Below, piece after piece: positions 9,759 through 17,661 of a stretch of 64,000 bases of DNA. The DNA comes from Sinobacterium caligoides. Lineage in GTDB: Bacteria > Pseudomonadota > Gammaproteobacteria > Pseudomonadales > Sinobacteriaceae. Location of the stretch: assembly GCF_003752585.1 (NCBI RefSeq), contig NZ_RKHR01000007.1, positions 68,917-132,916 of the forward strand, written 5' to 3'. How positions within the stretch are numbered: position 1 is the stretch's first letter; every line of letters starts with the position of its first letter. The notes beneath the pieces are model-generated. The model searched no databases. It was not told the origin of the DNA and saw only the letters and a program-made list of their open reading frames with translations. A program made the translations under genes and the position numbers.

Positions 9759-11174
9759 CTATTTATCCGCTTTAGCCGCAGCGTTAGCAAATTTCGCCAA
9801 CTGCTTGTCCCACCAAAAAACGCCTTTACCCGCGTCTTCTGCCTTTTCTTTGCGACGTATAGCATTACGCACCATCATCACGCCAAGCCAGCGTACTGGT
9901 TCGATGGGGAAAGACCCCTTAGGGCCGGAGACTAGGGCACAGCGACTCCATTCATTGTCTTGCTCCAATACCAGGGATGACAGTATCTGCCCGCCAATCC
10001 AGGTTTGCGCCACACCGTTGCCGGAATAACCCAGACCGTAAACAATATTATCTTGCTCGGCTAGCTTGCCGAAAAAGGGTAAACCCGTCGTCGAGCGGTC
10101 GGAAGCGCCGGTCCAGGTGCAGGCAAAGGCCTCGTCCTTTAACGACGGAAACAAGGTATCAAACGAACGGCGCAACAGCGGAATATAGCGGCTCGCCTGA
10201 TCGAAGGCGCGGGTAATCTTATTGGCAAAAGGAAAGTAGTTACCGCCCTTGCCCAGCATTAAACGCCCGTCGGGAGTAGAGCGATAGTAGTGCACAAAGA
10301 TACGAGAATCGACTACCGCCTTGCCGTCTTTAAGCCCCATCGCCGCCAGCTTTCCCGGTATCGGCTGAGTAATCGCCATATCGGAAGAGACTAAAACGAT
10401 ACTGCGTCGAAACTGCGGGAATTGCTCCAGCATCCACGCGTTGAGTGCCAGCACAACTTTGCCCGCAGCAACCGTAGCCTGTGGCGTGCGGATCGTCACC
10501 GGCTGACCATAGTCGATCGCCTCCATTGGCGTTTGCTCGTAGACCTCAACCCCCAACTTCTCCGCCACAGACTTTAGCCCCCTAACCAGCAAGCCAGGCT
10601 GTACGCTGCCGGCGGCGGGCGAGTAGAACCCCTCGATGTGCTGTGACGAGCCAGCCTCACGCTGCACCCGCTCTTTATGCCACTGCTGCCAGCTATTAAT
10701 TTCCTGTTTGCTCAGTTCCGCTAAGACCTTGTCCATCGAGCCCTGCTGGGCGGCATTGGTGGCGGTATATAGCGTGCCGTCACGGCGAAGTTCGGCGTCG
10801 ATCTGATGCTCCTGACAGAACTGCTCGAGCGCATAGACGGCACGCTCAGATGCCTGCACTAGGTGGATGGCCTGTTGCTCGCCATAGATCTTTTTCATCG
10901 AGGTGTATTTCGTCGACCACGTCAGCATACAGCCACCGTTGCGCCCAGAGGCGCCACTGCCGCAGAGACCTTTTTCGATGATCACCACACGCAGCTCCGG
11001 CTGCTGTTGTTTGATCGTGATCGCCGTCCACAACCCAGTATAACCACCGCCAACGATACAGACATCGGCCTCAATATCCTGCGTCAGCACCTTCGGGCAG
11101 TGGTTAGACTCCCGTTTCATGGCTTGTGCGAACCAAAAAGGCTGAATATGATCGGCGGCGGGGTTATCTGACAT
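9759..11174 (-). CDS. FAD-dependent amine/amino-acid oxidoreductase (DAO family, PuuB-like)
   Basis: The 471-residue protein has an N-terminal dinucleotide-binding fold, DVCIVGGGYTGLWTA, with the GxGxxG at 42-47. It is followed by the flavin-contacting segment GLCGSGASGRNGGC, characteristic of the glycine/gamma-glutamylputrescine oxidase branch of the DAO family. Late motifs are GRLMLGKGG, CTWTGASDRSTTGLPFFGK and YGLGYSGNGVAQTWIGGQIL, the C-terminal FAD-binding part. The predicted reaction is oxidative deamination of an amine or secondary amino acid, giving H2O2. The substrate cannot be read from sequence. No polyamine pathway genes lie next to it, so puuB is not assigned. No signal peptide; cytoplasmic. 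Confidence 0.82.
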   Translation of the reverse strand: MSDNPAADHIQPFWFAQAMKRESNHCPKVLTQDIEADVCIVGGGYTGLWTAITIKQQQPELRVVIIEKGLCGSGASGRNGGCMLTWSTKYTSMKKIYGEQQAIHLVQASERAVYALEQFCQEHQIDAELRRDGTLYTATNAAQQGSMDKVLAELSKQEINSWQQWHKERVQREAGSSQHIEGFYSPAAGSVQPGLLVRGLKSVAEKLGVEVYEQTPMEAIDYGQPVTIRTPQATVAAGKVVLALNAWMLEQFPQFRRSIVLVSSDMAITQPIPGKLAAMGLKDGKAVVDSRIFVHYYRSTPDGRLMLGKGGNYFPFANKITRAFDQASRYIPLLRRSFDTLFPSLKDEAFACTWTGASDRSTTGLPFFGKLAEQDNIVYGLGYSGNGVAQTWIGGQILSSLVLEQDNEWSRCALVSGPKGSFPIEPVRWLGVMMVRNAIRRKEKAEDAGKGVFWWDKQLAKFANAAAKADK

Positions 11175-11523
11175 AGGGAACTTCTCACTGGACTAGACCA
11201 AAATTTTCCACCACCCTAGCAAAAAAATCGTCGAGCTCAAGCGATAACCGTCGTTGTCATATAAAATTCACATAAAAAACAATTCTATGCTTATCGCCTT
11301 ATTAACAGAGTAGGTCGGTTAAAATAGCCTAATACGATAAACAATAAAGACTTAAAATCTGTAATCAACCCGATTAAAGAATAAATATAAAAAGATAAAA
11401 CACAGCAAAAATAAATGGCATATTTTTTCTTTACGTCATTTCTTTAATAAGAAGTGAGACAGATAAGGCAATCCGGCAGTGAAGTTTTCGCTTAAGCCAG
11501 CCAACAAACCACCTCCACGCCTA

Positions 11524-11550
11524 TGCAACTGCAACTGCAACTGCAACTGC
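11524..11550. repeat. Hexanucleotide tandem repeat (TGCAAC)n
   Basis: Four and a half uninterrupted copies of TGCAAC lie about 30 bases before the Zur-type operator. They are not within a reading frame I would call. Such an array could vary in length and shift promoter spacing, but that is speculation. Confidence 0.75.
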
Positions 11551-11580
11551 CCTAGCATGCGACAAACAGCTACCAAATAG

Positions 11581-11601
11581 ATATGTTATATTATAACATA
11601 T
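11581..11601. promoter_or_regulatory. Zur operator (perfect 21-bp palindrome)
   Basis: A 10-1-10 perfect palindrome has the core TGTTATATTATAACA. This matches the enterobacterial/Vibrio Zur consensus (TGTTATAwTATAACA) in every conserved position. It precedes genes of a known Zur regulon (DUF1826, ZrgA, COG0523 GTPase), so the context independently supports it. Zinc-loaded Zur would repress the operon by covering the promoter. Confidence 0.9.
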
Positions 11602-11744
11602 CGTTGTTACTTGATGAGTACACAATAATACACAGGGGTAGCCTCAGTATGGTTCAACAACCACCGATTACAGTGACCAACGGTTATCTTCATGCCGATG
11701 CGCGTTCGGTACTGAGTCACGCCCCCTGCCTGGAGGATAAGTCT

Positions 11745-12425
11745 ATGAGCGCAATAGCCACCGCCCACGAGCGCAATATAAACACACTCATAAACCAACA
11801 CGCGATCACCGGTAATCACCCGGAGATACTTACTGACATCTTCCGCGACGATAGCAATATCGTCGTCTGGCAACGCCAACTTGCCGACGCACTCAGCGCT
11901 GCCGTTGAGCACACGCTGACCAACAACAACTCATTACTAACGGCGCTAACAGTGACGCCACAGGACGCCTACGCCAGCATTCACACCGCCCTTGGCGCCA
12001 CCAGCGCTAGCGCCCCCCTCGCCGCCGACATGGCACAGCTCGTCGATATGTTCTGCTGCCTATTTGACATCGAACGCGCAGGGCTGCGCCTAACCGCCAT
12101 CGACCGGGCGATGTGTCCGCGCTTCCACGTCGACCACGTGCCCTGCCGACTGGTGACAACCTACCAGGGCGTCGCCACCGAGTGGCTGGCCGAGGACAGC
12201 GTCGACCGCAGCAAGCTAGGCCTTGGCAGCCGAGGCAAAGCAGATGCCGAATCCGGCATTTATCGCCGCGCGGATAACATTCAACGTCTACAGCAAGGCG
12301 ATGTAGCACTACTTAAAGGCGAGCTGTGGCCAGGCAACGCAGGTGCTGGACTGGTGCATCGTTCCCCCTCCTTATCGCCGGGCGAGCGCCGCCTGTTTCT
12401 TAGCCTTGATTTCGTCACCTACTAA
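11745..12425 (+). CDS. DUF1826 family protein, first gene of Zur-controlled operon
   Basis: The 226-residue protein has the DUF1826 signature near its centre: CPRFHVDHVPCRLVTTYQG, then TEWLAED, with KLGLGSRGKADAESG following and a final VHRSPSLSPGERRLFLSLDF. DUF1826 genes recur beside COG0523 GTPases in Zur regulons (established comparative-genomics context), but their biochemical role is unknown. The conserved Cys/His pairs could bind zinc. I place the start at 11745 because GGAGG lies 8 bases before it. The frame stays open upstream to 11583, inside the operator, and an ATG at 11649 with AGGGG upstream is possible. Cytoplasmic, no signal peptide. Confidence 0.75.
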   Translation: MSAIATAHERNINTLINQHAITGNHPEILTDIFRDDSNIVVWQRQLADALSAAVEHTLTNNNSLLTALTVTPQDAYASIHTALGATSASAPLAADMAQLVDMFCCLFDIERAGLRLTAIDRAMCPRFHVDHVPCRLVTTYQGVATEWLAEDSVDRSKLGLGSRGKADAESGIYRRADNIQRLQQGDVALLKGELWPGNAGAGLVHRSPSLSPGERRLFLSLDFVTY

Positions 12426-12460
12426 GAAAATGCGTTTATGTGAGAATAAACATCTATTTT

Positions 12461-12540
12461 TAATCTAACCGATTTAATCTAACCGATTTAATCTAACCGA
12501 TTTAATCTAACCGATTTAATCTAACCGATTTAATCTAACC
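12461..12540. repeat. 14-bp tandem repeat array, six copies
   Basis: TAATCTAACCGATT starts at 12461, 12475, 12489, 12503, 12517 and 12531. Five copies are full and identical and the sixth is cut to ten bases. It fills most of the 148-base gap between the DUF1826 and zrgA genes of one operon and is non-coding. Confidence 0.95.
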
Positions 12541-12573
12541 AACACACCCTATTGTTAAACAAGAGTTTGAACT

Positions 12574-13272
12574 ATGAAAAAAGTGTTATCGGCTATCGTC
12601 ACATGCAACATTGCTCTCGCCAGCCTCGCGGTACAGGCGAGTGACGAGCACGCCCACGGCACCAGCCTCGGCCCCCATGTGCATGGCGTCTCTGAGCTCG
12701 CCATCGCGATTGAGGGCAAGGCCCTCGAAATCGAAATGCACTCGCCGGCGATGAACCTGGTGGGCTTCGAGCACAAGGCAAGCACGCAAGACGATATTGC
12801 CGCCATCAAACGGGCAACCTCTGTGCTCGATAACAGCCAAGCGATCTTTGGCTTCAACGGTGGTCAGTGCCACCTGAGCAGTCACTCGATCGATATCTCT
12901 GGCGCGATGAGCGGCAACGACGAGCATGACCACAAGGCTGATCATGACCATGAGAGCGAACACGCTCACAAAGATGAGCACGATCACGACAACGAACACG
13001 CCCACCATGATGAGCACGATCATGACAGCGAACACGCTCACAAAGATGAACATGACCATGAACACAAACACGGTCATGAGCACGGTAACCACAGCGAGAT
13101 TACTGCACATTACCGCTACAGCTGTGACGATATGAGCAGCCTCTCTGCGATCACCGTCGGCCTGTTTAAGCCCTTCCCCGGTATTCACAAGATCCATGCG
13201 GTCTGGGTCACCAAAAATCAGCAGGGCGCCAATCACCTGACGCCACAAGACAACACAATTGCTATAAAATAA
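12574..13272 (+). CDS. zrgA: ZrgA-like periplasmic zinc-binding protein (DUF2796)
   Basis: The 232-residue protein has a signal peptide (about 1-22, ending at VQA) and an N-terminal DUF2796 region with AHGTSLGPHVHGVSELAIAI and LVGFEH. A very His/Asp/Glu-rich linker (about 115-172) is built from repeats of EHAHKDEHDHD type. The C-terminal part has SCDDMSSLSAITVGLFKPFP and ends IHAVWVTKNQQG. In Vibrio cholerae ZrgA is the periplasmic component of a Zur-regulated zinc uptake system with an FtsX-type ABC transporter, and the same partners lie downstream here. The His-rich linker is the likely zinc sponge. It lies 28 bases before the GTPase gene and is presumably transcribed from the Zur-controlled promoter. 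Confidence 0.85.
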   Translation: MKKVLSAIVTCNIALASLAVQASDEHAHGTSLGPHVHGVSELAIAIEGKALEIEMHSPAMNLVGFEHKASTQDDIAAIKRATSVLDNSQAIFGFNGGQCHLSSHSIDISGAMSGNDEHDHKADHDHESEHAHKDEHDHDNEHAHHDEHDHDSEHAHKDEHDHEHKHGHEHGNHSEITAHYRYSCDDMSSLSAITVGLFKPFPGIHKIHAVWVTKNQQGANHLTPQDNTIAIK

Positions 13273-13300
13273 GCAAAATAAGTAACCAAGAGATACCACC

Positions 13301-14305
13301 ATGAGCACAGAGCAAGGACCGATCAACGCCGTTCCCACTAACATCATCACGGGTTTTTTGGGGGTTGGAAAGACGTCGGCTATCTTGCACCTGCTCAGTC
13401 ACAAACCTGCCGACGAACGCTGGGCCATACTGGTCAACGAGTTCGGCGAGATTGGCGTCGACGGCAGCCTATTTAGCGGTCAGCACGCCGAGACACAGGG
13501 TGTGTTTATCCGCGAGGTCGCCGGTGGCTGCATGTGCTGCGCCGCCGGATTACCGATGCAAATTGCCCTCAATCAGCTGTTGTCGCGCGCCAAGCCCGAC
13601 CGCCTGCTGATTGAGCCAACCGGGCTGGGCCATCCGAAGGAGGTGTTACAGGTACTGGCAGCCGAGCATTATCGCACGGTACTGTCACTACAGAAGACGC
13701 TGACCTTAGTCGATGCGCGTAAGCTGACTGACACCCGCTACACCACCCACGAAACTTTTAATCAGCAAATATCGGTGGCCGATACGGTCGTCGGCAATAA
13801 GCTGGATCTCTACAGCGAGGATGATCGTGCGCGCTTGAGCGCCTACGTGCAAGCGCACGGCCAGCCTCATGCTAAAGTTATATTTTCACAGCACGGAGAA
13901 ATAGCGCCATCGCAGCTACAGGGCGCCACCGCTACCGAGCTATTCAAAGCACACCACCACCATCACCCACAAAGCGACAAGCCGCTGGCCTCGGAGGCTG
14001 CGATGCCTGAACGTGGCTTTATCAAGGCGATGAACGAGGGTGAGGGATTTAACAGTGTCGGCTGGCGCTTCGACGCCGGCAAGACCTTTCATTACGACAC
14101 GCTATTTACCCTGTTAAGCGGCCTGCGTGTAGAGAGGATGAAGGCGGTGTTTATCACCGACATGGGCATCTTTGCCTATAACCTCACCGCCGACGCGCTA
14201 ACAGAAGTGGAACTGGACGACTGCCTGGAAAGCCGTGTTGAAATCATCGACACGGGGCTGCACGACAGCCTTGAGTCACAACTACTCGGCTGCCTCACAG
14301 ATTAA
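13301..14305 (+). CDS. yeiR: YeiR-type COG0523 zinc-responsive GTPase
   Basis: This 334-residue P-loop GTPase has Walker A GFLGVGKTS (18-26), NEFGEIGVDG, the CxCC metal site in GGCMCC (cysteines 77, 79, 80), IEPTGLGHP and a VGNKLD guanine motif. A HHHHHP cluster precedes the C-terminal CobW-type domain. Length and wording match E. coli YeiR closely. COG0523 proteins bind zinc in the CxCC site and use GTP to deliver or handle metal; YeiR-type members are linked to growth under zinc limitation. It is cytoplasmic and the last plus-strand gene of the first zinc operon, convergent with the DUF3299 gene. Confidence 0.87.
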   Translation: MSTEQGPINAVPTNIITGFLGVGKTSAILHLLSHKPADERWAILVNEFGEIGVDGSLFSGQHAETQGVFIREVAGGCMCCAAGLPMQIALNQLLSRAKPDRLLIEPTGLGHPKEVLQVLAAEHYRTVLSLQKTLTLVDARKLTDTRYTTHETFNQQISVADTVVGNKLDLYSEDDRARLSAYVQAHGQPHAKVIFSQHGEIAPSQLQGATATELFKAHHHHHPQSDKPLASEAAMPERGFIKAMNEGEGFNSVGWRFDAGKTFHYDTLFTLLSGLRVERMKAVFITDMGIFAYNLTADALTEVELDDCLESRVEIIDTGLHDSLESQLLGCLTD

Positions 14306-14344
14306 ACGTTAGAATCCAGCAACGACTATAGCTAGCTAACGAGA

Positions 14345-15040
14345 CTATTCGACATAGGTCTCGAAGGATTGCATCTGCATCGAGTACGCCGCTGTCGCCA
14401 TGTCATTCTCGACCAACGACGTCTCTAGTACACCCGATACCCAGTATGGGGTGTACAACTCTTCCTGCTTCAACCCTGGCGGGTAGCGCACAAAGATGAT
14501 TTGATTGGGTGGCGGCGGTGGCACGTGGATACAGGCGCCAAAGTACGGCACCAAGAAGAACTGCGTCACTTCCTGCTTATCATTAAACTCCAGTGGTACG
14601 ATAAAACCGGGAACGCGTACTGGCCGGTTATTCATCGCTGGTACAACGTCGGTAGACACTAACGCCTGCTGGTAACGATCGTCTGCGGCGGCCACCAGGC
14701 TATTGTTAATCTGACTGCTGATCTGGTCTTCAAACGAACCGTCTTCGACGTCGGCAATGTAACCCGGCGGGTGCTCCAGTGCCTCGAGATCCTCTTTCGG
14801 GATCAAGTCGACCCACTCAAGCGGCTTGAATGCCGTGGCGGGTAGTATCGCCAAAGGCAGCACCGCCTTCTTCGCCGCCCCGGGCGACGCCTGCTTAGGC
14901 GCTGCCGCCTGCTGGTTAGTAGCCGTCTCCGCCGCGCTGTCGGCGAGCGCCTCATTCTCTGCTTGCTCGCAGGCCAATAGCGTTAGCGTCACCGCCGCCA
15001 ACACACTCCATCTCACTACTCGCAACATATTCGCCATCAT
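14345..15040 (-). CDS. DUF3299 lipoprotein of the zinc-uptake cluster
   Basis: The 231-residue protein has a lipoprotein signal peptide with lipobox LLAC (cysteine 24 from this start; in-frame ATGs at codons 2 and 5 would also work). An Ala/Gln-rich linker follows. The DUF3299 domain (about 75-231) has EWVDLIPKEDLEAL, RVPGFIVPLEF, FFLVPYFGACIHVPPPPPNQ, a YWVSGVLET strand and YSMQMQSFE. DUF3299 proteins accompany the zrg ABC transporter in Vibrio and relatives, where all components contribute to zinc uptake. The conserved Cys-Ile-His motif is a plausible metal ligand. It is divergent from the ABC genes, with a Zur-like palindrome in the 95-base shared promoter region. Confidence 0.8.
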   Translation of the reverse strand: MMANMLRVVRWSVLAAVTLTLLACEQAENEALADSAAETATNQQAAAPKQASPGAAKKAVLPLAILPATAFKPLEWVDLIPKEDLEALEHPPGYIADVEDGSFEDQISSQINNSLVAAADDRYQQALVSTDVVPAMNNRPVRVPGFIVPLEFNDKQEVTQFFLVPYFGACIHVPPPPPNQIIFVRYPPGLKQEELYTPYWVSGVLETSLVENDMATAAYSMQMQSFETYVE

Positions 15041-15070
15041 ACTAAATTAAAATCATCAGTTTCGGATCGT

Positions 15071-15089
15071 AATGATACATTGTATCATT
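15071..15089. promoter_or_regulatory. Second Zur-like operator in divergent promoter
   Basis: AATGATACATTGTATCATT is a perfect 9-1-9 palindrome, centred in the 95 bases between the DUF3299 gene and the ABC ATPase gene. Each half-site matches the E. coli-type Zur half-site AATGTTATA at seven of nine positions. Position and symmetry suggest that it controls both divergent transcripts. Confidence 0.7.
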
Positions 15090-15135
15090 TGCGCTTCAAA
15101 CCGTTTCCTACAACTTTCAACCATGAAGGAATGCA

Positions 15136-15816
15136 ATGGCCATTGATCTTGCCAATATCCGTTTTCACTACCCCGATCGGCCAAACCATCCGGTACTCAA
15201 TATCCCTTCATGGTCGCTGGCGACCGGCGAATGTGCCTTCATTCATGGCCCCTCCGGTGGTGGCAAATCGACCCTACTCAGCCTACTGAGCGGATTACTG
15301 ATGGCAGAGCAGGGACAAATTAACATCCTTGGTCAGCGCCTGGACCAGATGAGCAGCCGCCAGCGCGACCGCTTCCGCGCCAATCATATCGGCTATGTGT
15401 TTCAGCAGTTCAACTTAATTCCCTACCTCGATGCCATCGACAACATTCGCTTAGCCAGCCAGTTCTCGCAACGCAAGAAAGGCGCGGCAATCGACCACGA
15501 CATCAAAACACTGTTAGCGACGCTGAATATTGCCGAGAGTGACTGGCACATTCCCGCCCGCAATCTCAGCATCGGCCAGCAGCAGCGCGTCGCCATCGCC
15601 CGCGCGCTGATCAACAAGCCTCAGCTACTGATCGCCGATGAACCGACCTCCTCACTCGACCAGGCCAACCGCGATGCCTTTATGACGCTGTTAATGTCGC
15701 TAGTTGAAGAGCATCAGATCACCCTACTGTTTGTCAGCCACGATATGTCTCTGTGCCGTTATTTTAAGCGCGTGGATGCACTCACCGAGATTAACCGCAT
15801 AGAGGAGGCACTGTAA
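15136..15816 (+). CDS. ABC transporter ATPase, ZrgB/LolD-like
   Basis: This 226-residue ATP-binding protein has Walker A GPSGGGKST (38-46), Q-loop FQQFN (89-93), signature LSIGQQQR (144-151), Walker B LLIADEP (164-170) and H-loop FVSHD (H202). It belongs to the MacB/LolD branch that works with FtsX-fold permeases. The start is supported by GAAGGA. It overlaps the permease gene by one base (TAATG), so the pair is translationally coupled. Together with ZrgA and the DUF3299 lipoprotein it should power zinc acquisition across the envelope; exactly how such FtsX-type systems move zinc is not settled. Confidence 0.85.
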   Translation: MAIDLANIRFHYPDRPNHPVLNIPSWSLATGECAFIHGPSGGGKSTLLSLLSGLLMAEQGQINILGQRLDQMSSRQRDRFRANHIGYVFQQFNLIPYLDAIDNIRLASQFSQRKKGAAIDHDIKTLLATLNIAESDWHIPARNLSIGQQQRVAIARALINKPQLLIADEPTSSLDQANRDAFMTLLMSLVEEHQITLLFVSHDMSLCRYFKRVDALTEINRIEEAL

Positions 15817-17060
15817 TGTTTGCTAAATTAGCGTTGCGCAGCCTGCTCGACCGCAAAGGCTCGGTCGCACTCTCCATGATGGCGATGATGATTAGCATCT
15901 TCGTACTACTGGGTGTCGAGCACATTCGTCATCAGGCGAAAGACAGCTTTTCCAATACTGTATCGGGGGTCGACCTGATCGTTGGCGCCAAAACCGGCAA
16001 GCTGAATCTGTTGCTCTACTCAGTATTTAGAATAGGCTCGCCCACCAACAATATCAGCTGGCAGTCCGTCGAGAGAATCGCCGCCAGCCCACAGGTGAAG
16101 TGGGCGATTCCAATGTCACTCGGCGACTCACACAAAGGCTACCGCGTACTCGGCACCAGCAAAGACTACTTTCAGTACTTCAGCTACGGCCAACAGCACC
16201 CACTCACCTTTACTAAGGGCCACGCCTTCGACGGCCTCTTTGATGTGGTATTGGGCTCAGAGGTCGCGAAGAAGCTAGGCTACCAGCTGGGCGACAAGGT
16301 GGTGTTATCACACGGCATCGCCAGAACCAGCTTTAGCTTACACGATGACTACCCCTTCACCGTCGTCGGCATCCTTGCGCCGACCGGCACCCCGGTCGAT
16401 CAGACGTTACATGTCAGCCTCGGGGGTATTGAGGCGATACATGTCGACTGGCATAACGGTGTCAAAATACCGCACAGCGATACCGGCAAGGGTCACTTTA
16501 CCGACGCTCAGCTGCAACCTAAGAGCGTGACCGCCCTAATGCTCGGCCTGAAGTCGAAGATATCGACCTTTGGCGTGCAGCGACAGATCAACAACGACAC
16601 CTATGAGCCACTCTTGGCTATTCTACCCGGTGTTGCCTTATCCGAGCTGTGGCAGATGATGGGGGTGCTGGAAAACACCCTGTTGCTGGTCTCTGCACTG
16701 GTCTTTGTCGCCGCCTGTTTAGGGGTGAGCGCGATGCTACTGTCGTCCATTCGCGAGCGCAGCCGAGAGATTCAGCTGCTTCGTGTGGTGGGGGCGCCGC
16801 CACACTTTTTATTCTGGCTGATCGAGCTGGAAGCCCTGCTGATCACGGTAGTCAGTATGCTGCTGGGGGCCGCCCTGCTCGCTGCCTGCCTGGCGCTGTC
16901 GCAGGATTATCTGGTATCACAGTTTGGCCTGCAGATCGGCGCGGCGATCAACCTCGAGCGCAGCCTGGCGATCATGGGCATTATGCTCATCGCCTCATTC
17001 GTCGCGGCGCTGTTTCCAGCCATCTACGCCAGCCGAAAGAGCCTGCAGGCACACGGTTAA
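15816..17060 (+). CDS. ABC transporter permease, FtsX/MacB-like (ZrgC-like)
   Basis: The 414-residue protein has the MacB topology. There is one N-terminal transmembrane helix (about 17-35), a large periplasmic domain (about 40-265, with GVDLIVGAKTGKLNLLLYS and DYFQYFSYG), then three C-terminal helices in the FtsX domain (about 285-410). That domain includes SSIRERSREIQLLRVVGAPP, the cytoplasmic coupling segment before the last two helices. The start codon shares its A with the ATPase stop. It is the partner of the preceding ATPase in the Zur-controlled cluster. Confidence 0.85.
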   Translation: MFAKLALRSLLDRKGSVALSMMAMMISIFVLLGVEHIRHQAKDSFSNTVSGVDLIVGAKTGKLNLLLYSVFRIGSPTNNISWQSVERIAASPQVKWAIPMSLGDSHKGYRVLGTSKDYFQYFSYGQQHPLTFTKGHAFDGLFDVVLGSEVAKKLGYQLGDKVVLSHGIARTSFSLHDDYPFTVVGILAPTGTPVDQTLHVSLGGIEAIHVDWHNGVKIPHSDTGKGHFTDAQLQPKSVTALMLGLKSKISTFGVQRQINNDTYEPLLAILPGVALSELWQMMGVLENTLLLVSALVFVAACLGVSAMLLSSIRERSREIQLLRVVGAPPHFLFWLIELEALLITVVSMLLGAALLAACLALSQDYLVSQFGLQIGAAINLERSLAIMGIMLIASFVAALFPAIYASRKSLQAHG

Positions 17061-17161
17061 GCCTGCCTGTCAAACGTCGGCCGTGAGCGCATCGCGGCCC
17101 ATCGTCTTTAGCTCGGATGACGCCCCTTCTATCAAGGCTACTCGCGCGTCGTTATTGTCCG

Positions 17162-17192
17162 TTTTGAGTTATCGGTTGTCGCTAACTCAAAA
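17162..17192. promoter_or_regulatory. Perfect 10-bp inverted repeat upstream of small membrane ORF
   Basis: TTTTGAGTTA (17162-17171) and TAACTCAAAA (17183-17192) are exact complements with an 11-base spacer. It lies 57 bases before the start of the 48-residue ORF and 100 bases after the permease stop. It could be a regulator-binding site or a hairpin; the flanks do not form a classical terminator. Confidence 0.5.
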
Positions 17193-17248
17193 GTTTAGCG
17201 CTGCCGCGAGGTGTAACATAGTCGACTCTTCACGCACTGGAGTTTTCT

Positions 17249-17395
17249 ATGAACACACAAGCCAAGACCATAGAGGGCAAGCCATTCCTACTCGTGGGCG
17301 TTATTGTATTAACGATGTTCTTGATGAAAAATAGTCGCTCGCTACTGATTAGCGTATCGCTGCTAACGGCCATCAGCACTTATTTAATGTGGTAA
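17249..17395 (+). CDS. Small membrane protein, 48 residues
   Basis: The frame begins MNTQAKTIEGKP and contains two hydrophobic stretches, FLLVGVIVLTMFLM (about 13-26) and LLISVSLLTAISTYLMW (about 32-48), separated by a charged KNSRS turn. That is a helical hairpin. GGAG lies 6 bases before the ATG. The size, the good ribosome binding site and the membrane pattern suggest a real small protein. I do not recognise a family. It stands alone between the zinc ABC transporter and the RecQ-family gene. Confidence 0.55.
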   Translation: MNTQAKTIEGKPFLLVGVIVLTMFLMKNSRSLLISVSLLTAISTYLMW

Positions 17396-17661
17396 TATTT
17401 AGCCCATTATCAGCGAGGTCATGATGCATTATCATGGCCGCCTGATGTTGCAATGGCCCCCGCTGCGCCGTCTTGTCGGTAACCACTCCGTCGCGTCTAC
17501 GACATCATCGTGATCTAAACTTTGTTTTTACCCTGGCCGCTACCCAAGCATTCTGTGTGACGCTACTATACTATTCCTCTCTGCCCATTATACCGCCCCT
17601 CTCCGCTAACCATGCTAGCTTAGCCGAGGCGAGGCAGTTCTCAAATCGTTAGGAATCAGCT

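Larger units (their letters stand above)
11175..11744. other. Regulatory region upstream of zinc-limitation operon
   Basis: About 570 bases without a gene, mostly AT-rich. It holds a hexanucleotide array, TGCAAC repeated about four times (11524-11550), and immediately after it the Zur-type palindrome. From there to the chosen DUF1826 start there is a leader of about 140 bases. That leader could be partly coding if the upstream ATG at 11649 is used. Confidence 0.5.

Noticed and set aside
9759..11174. Assignment as puuB
   Set aside because: The fold fits, but no puu pathway genes adjoin it and the substrate cannot be read from sequence.
11583..11744. Upstream extension of the DUF1826 gene
   Set aside because: The first ATG lies inside the Zur operator. 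The ATG at 11745 has a GGAGG at ideal distance, though 11649 remains possible.
12461..12540. CRISPR-like array
   Set aside because: The 14-bp units are directly contiguous with no spacers and no cas genes are present.
12586..13350. 254-codon minus-strand frame opposite zrgA
   Set aside because: It is the antisense of the His/Asp/Glu-rich repeats, which read as Val/Met/Ile-rich and mimic a membrane protein.
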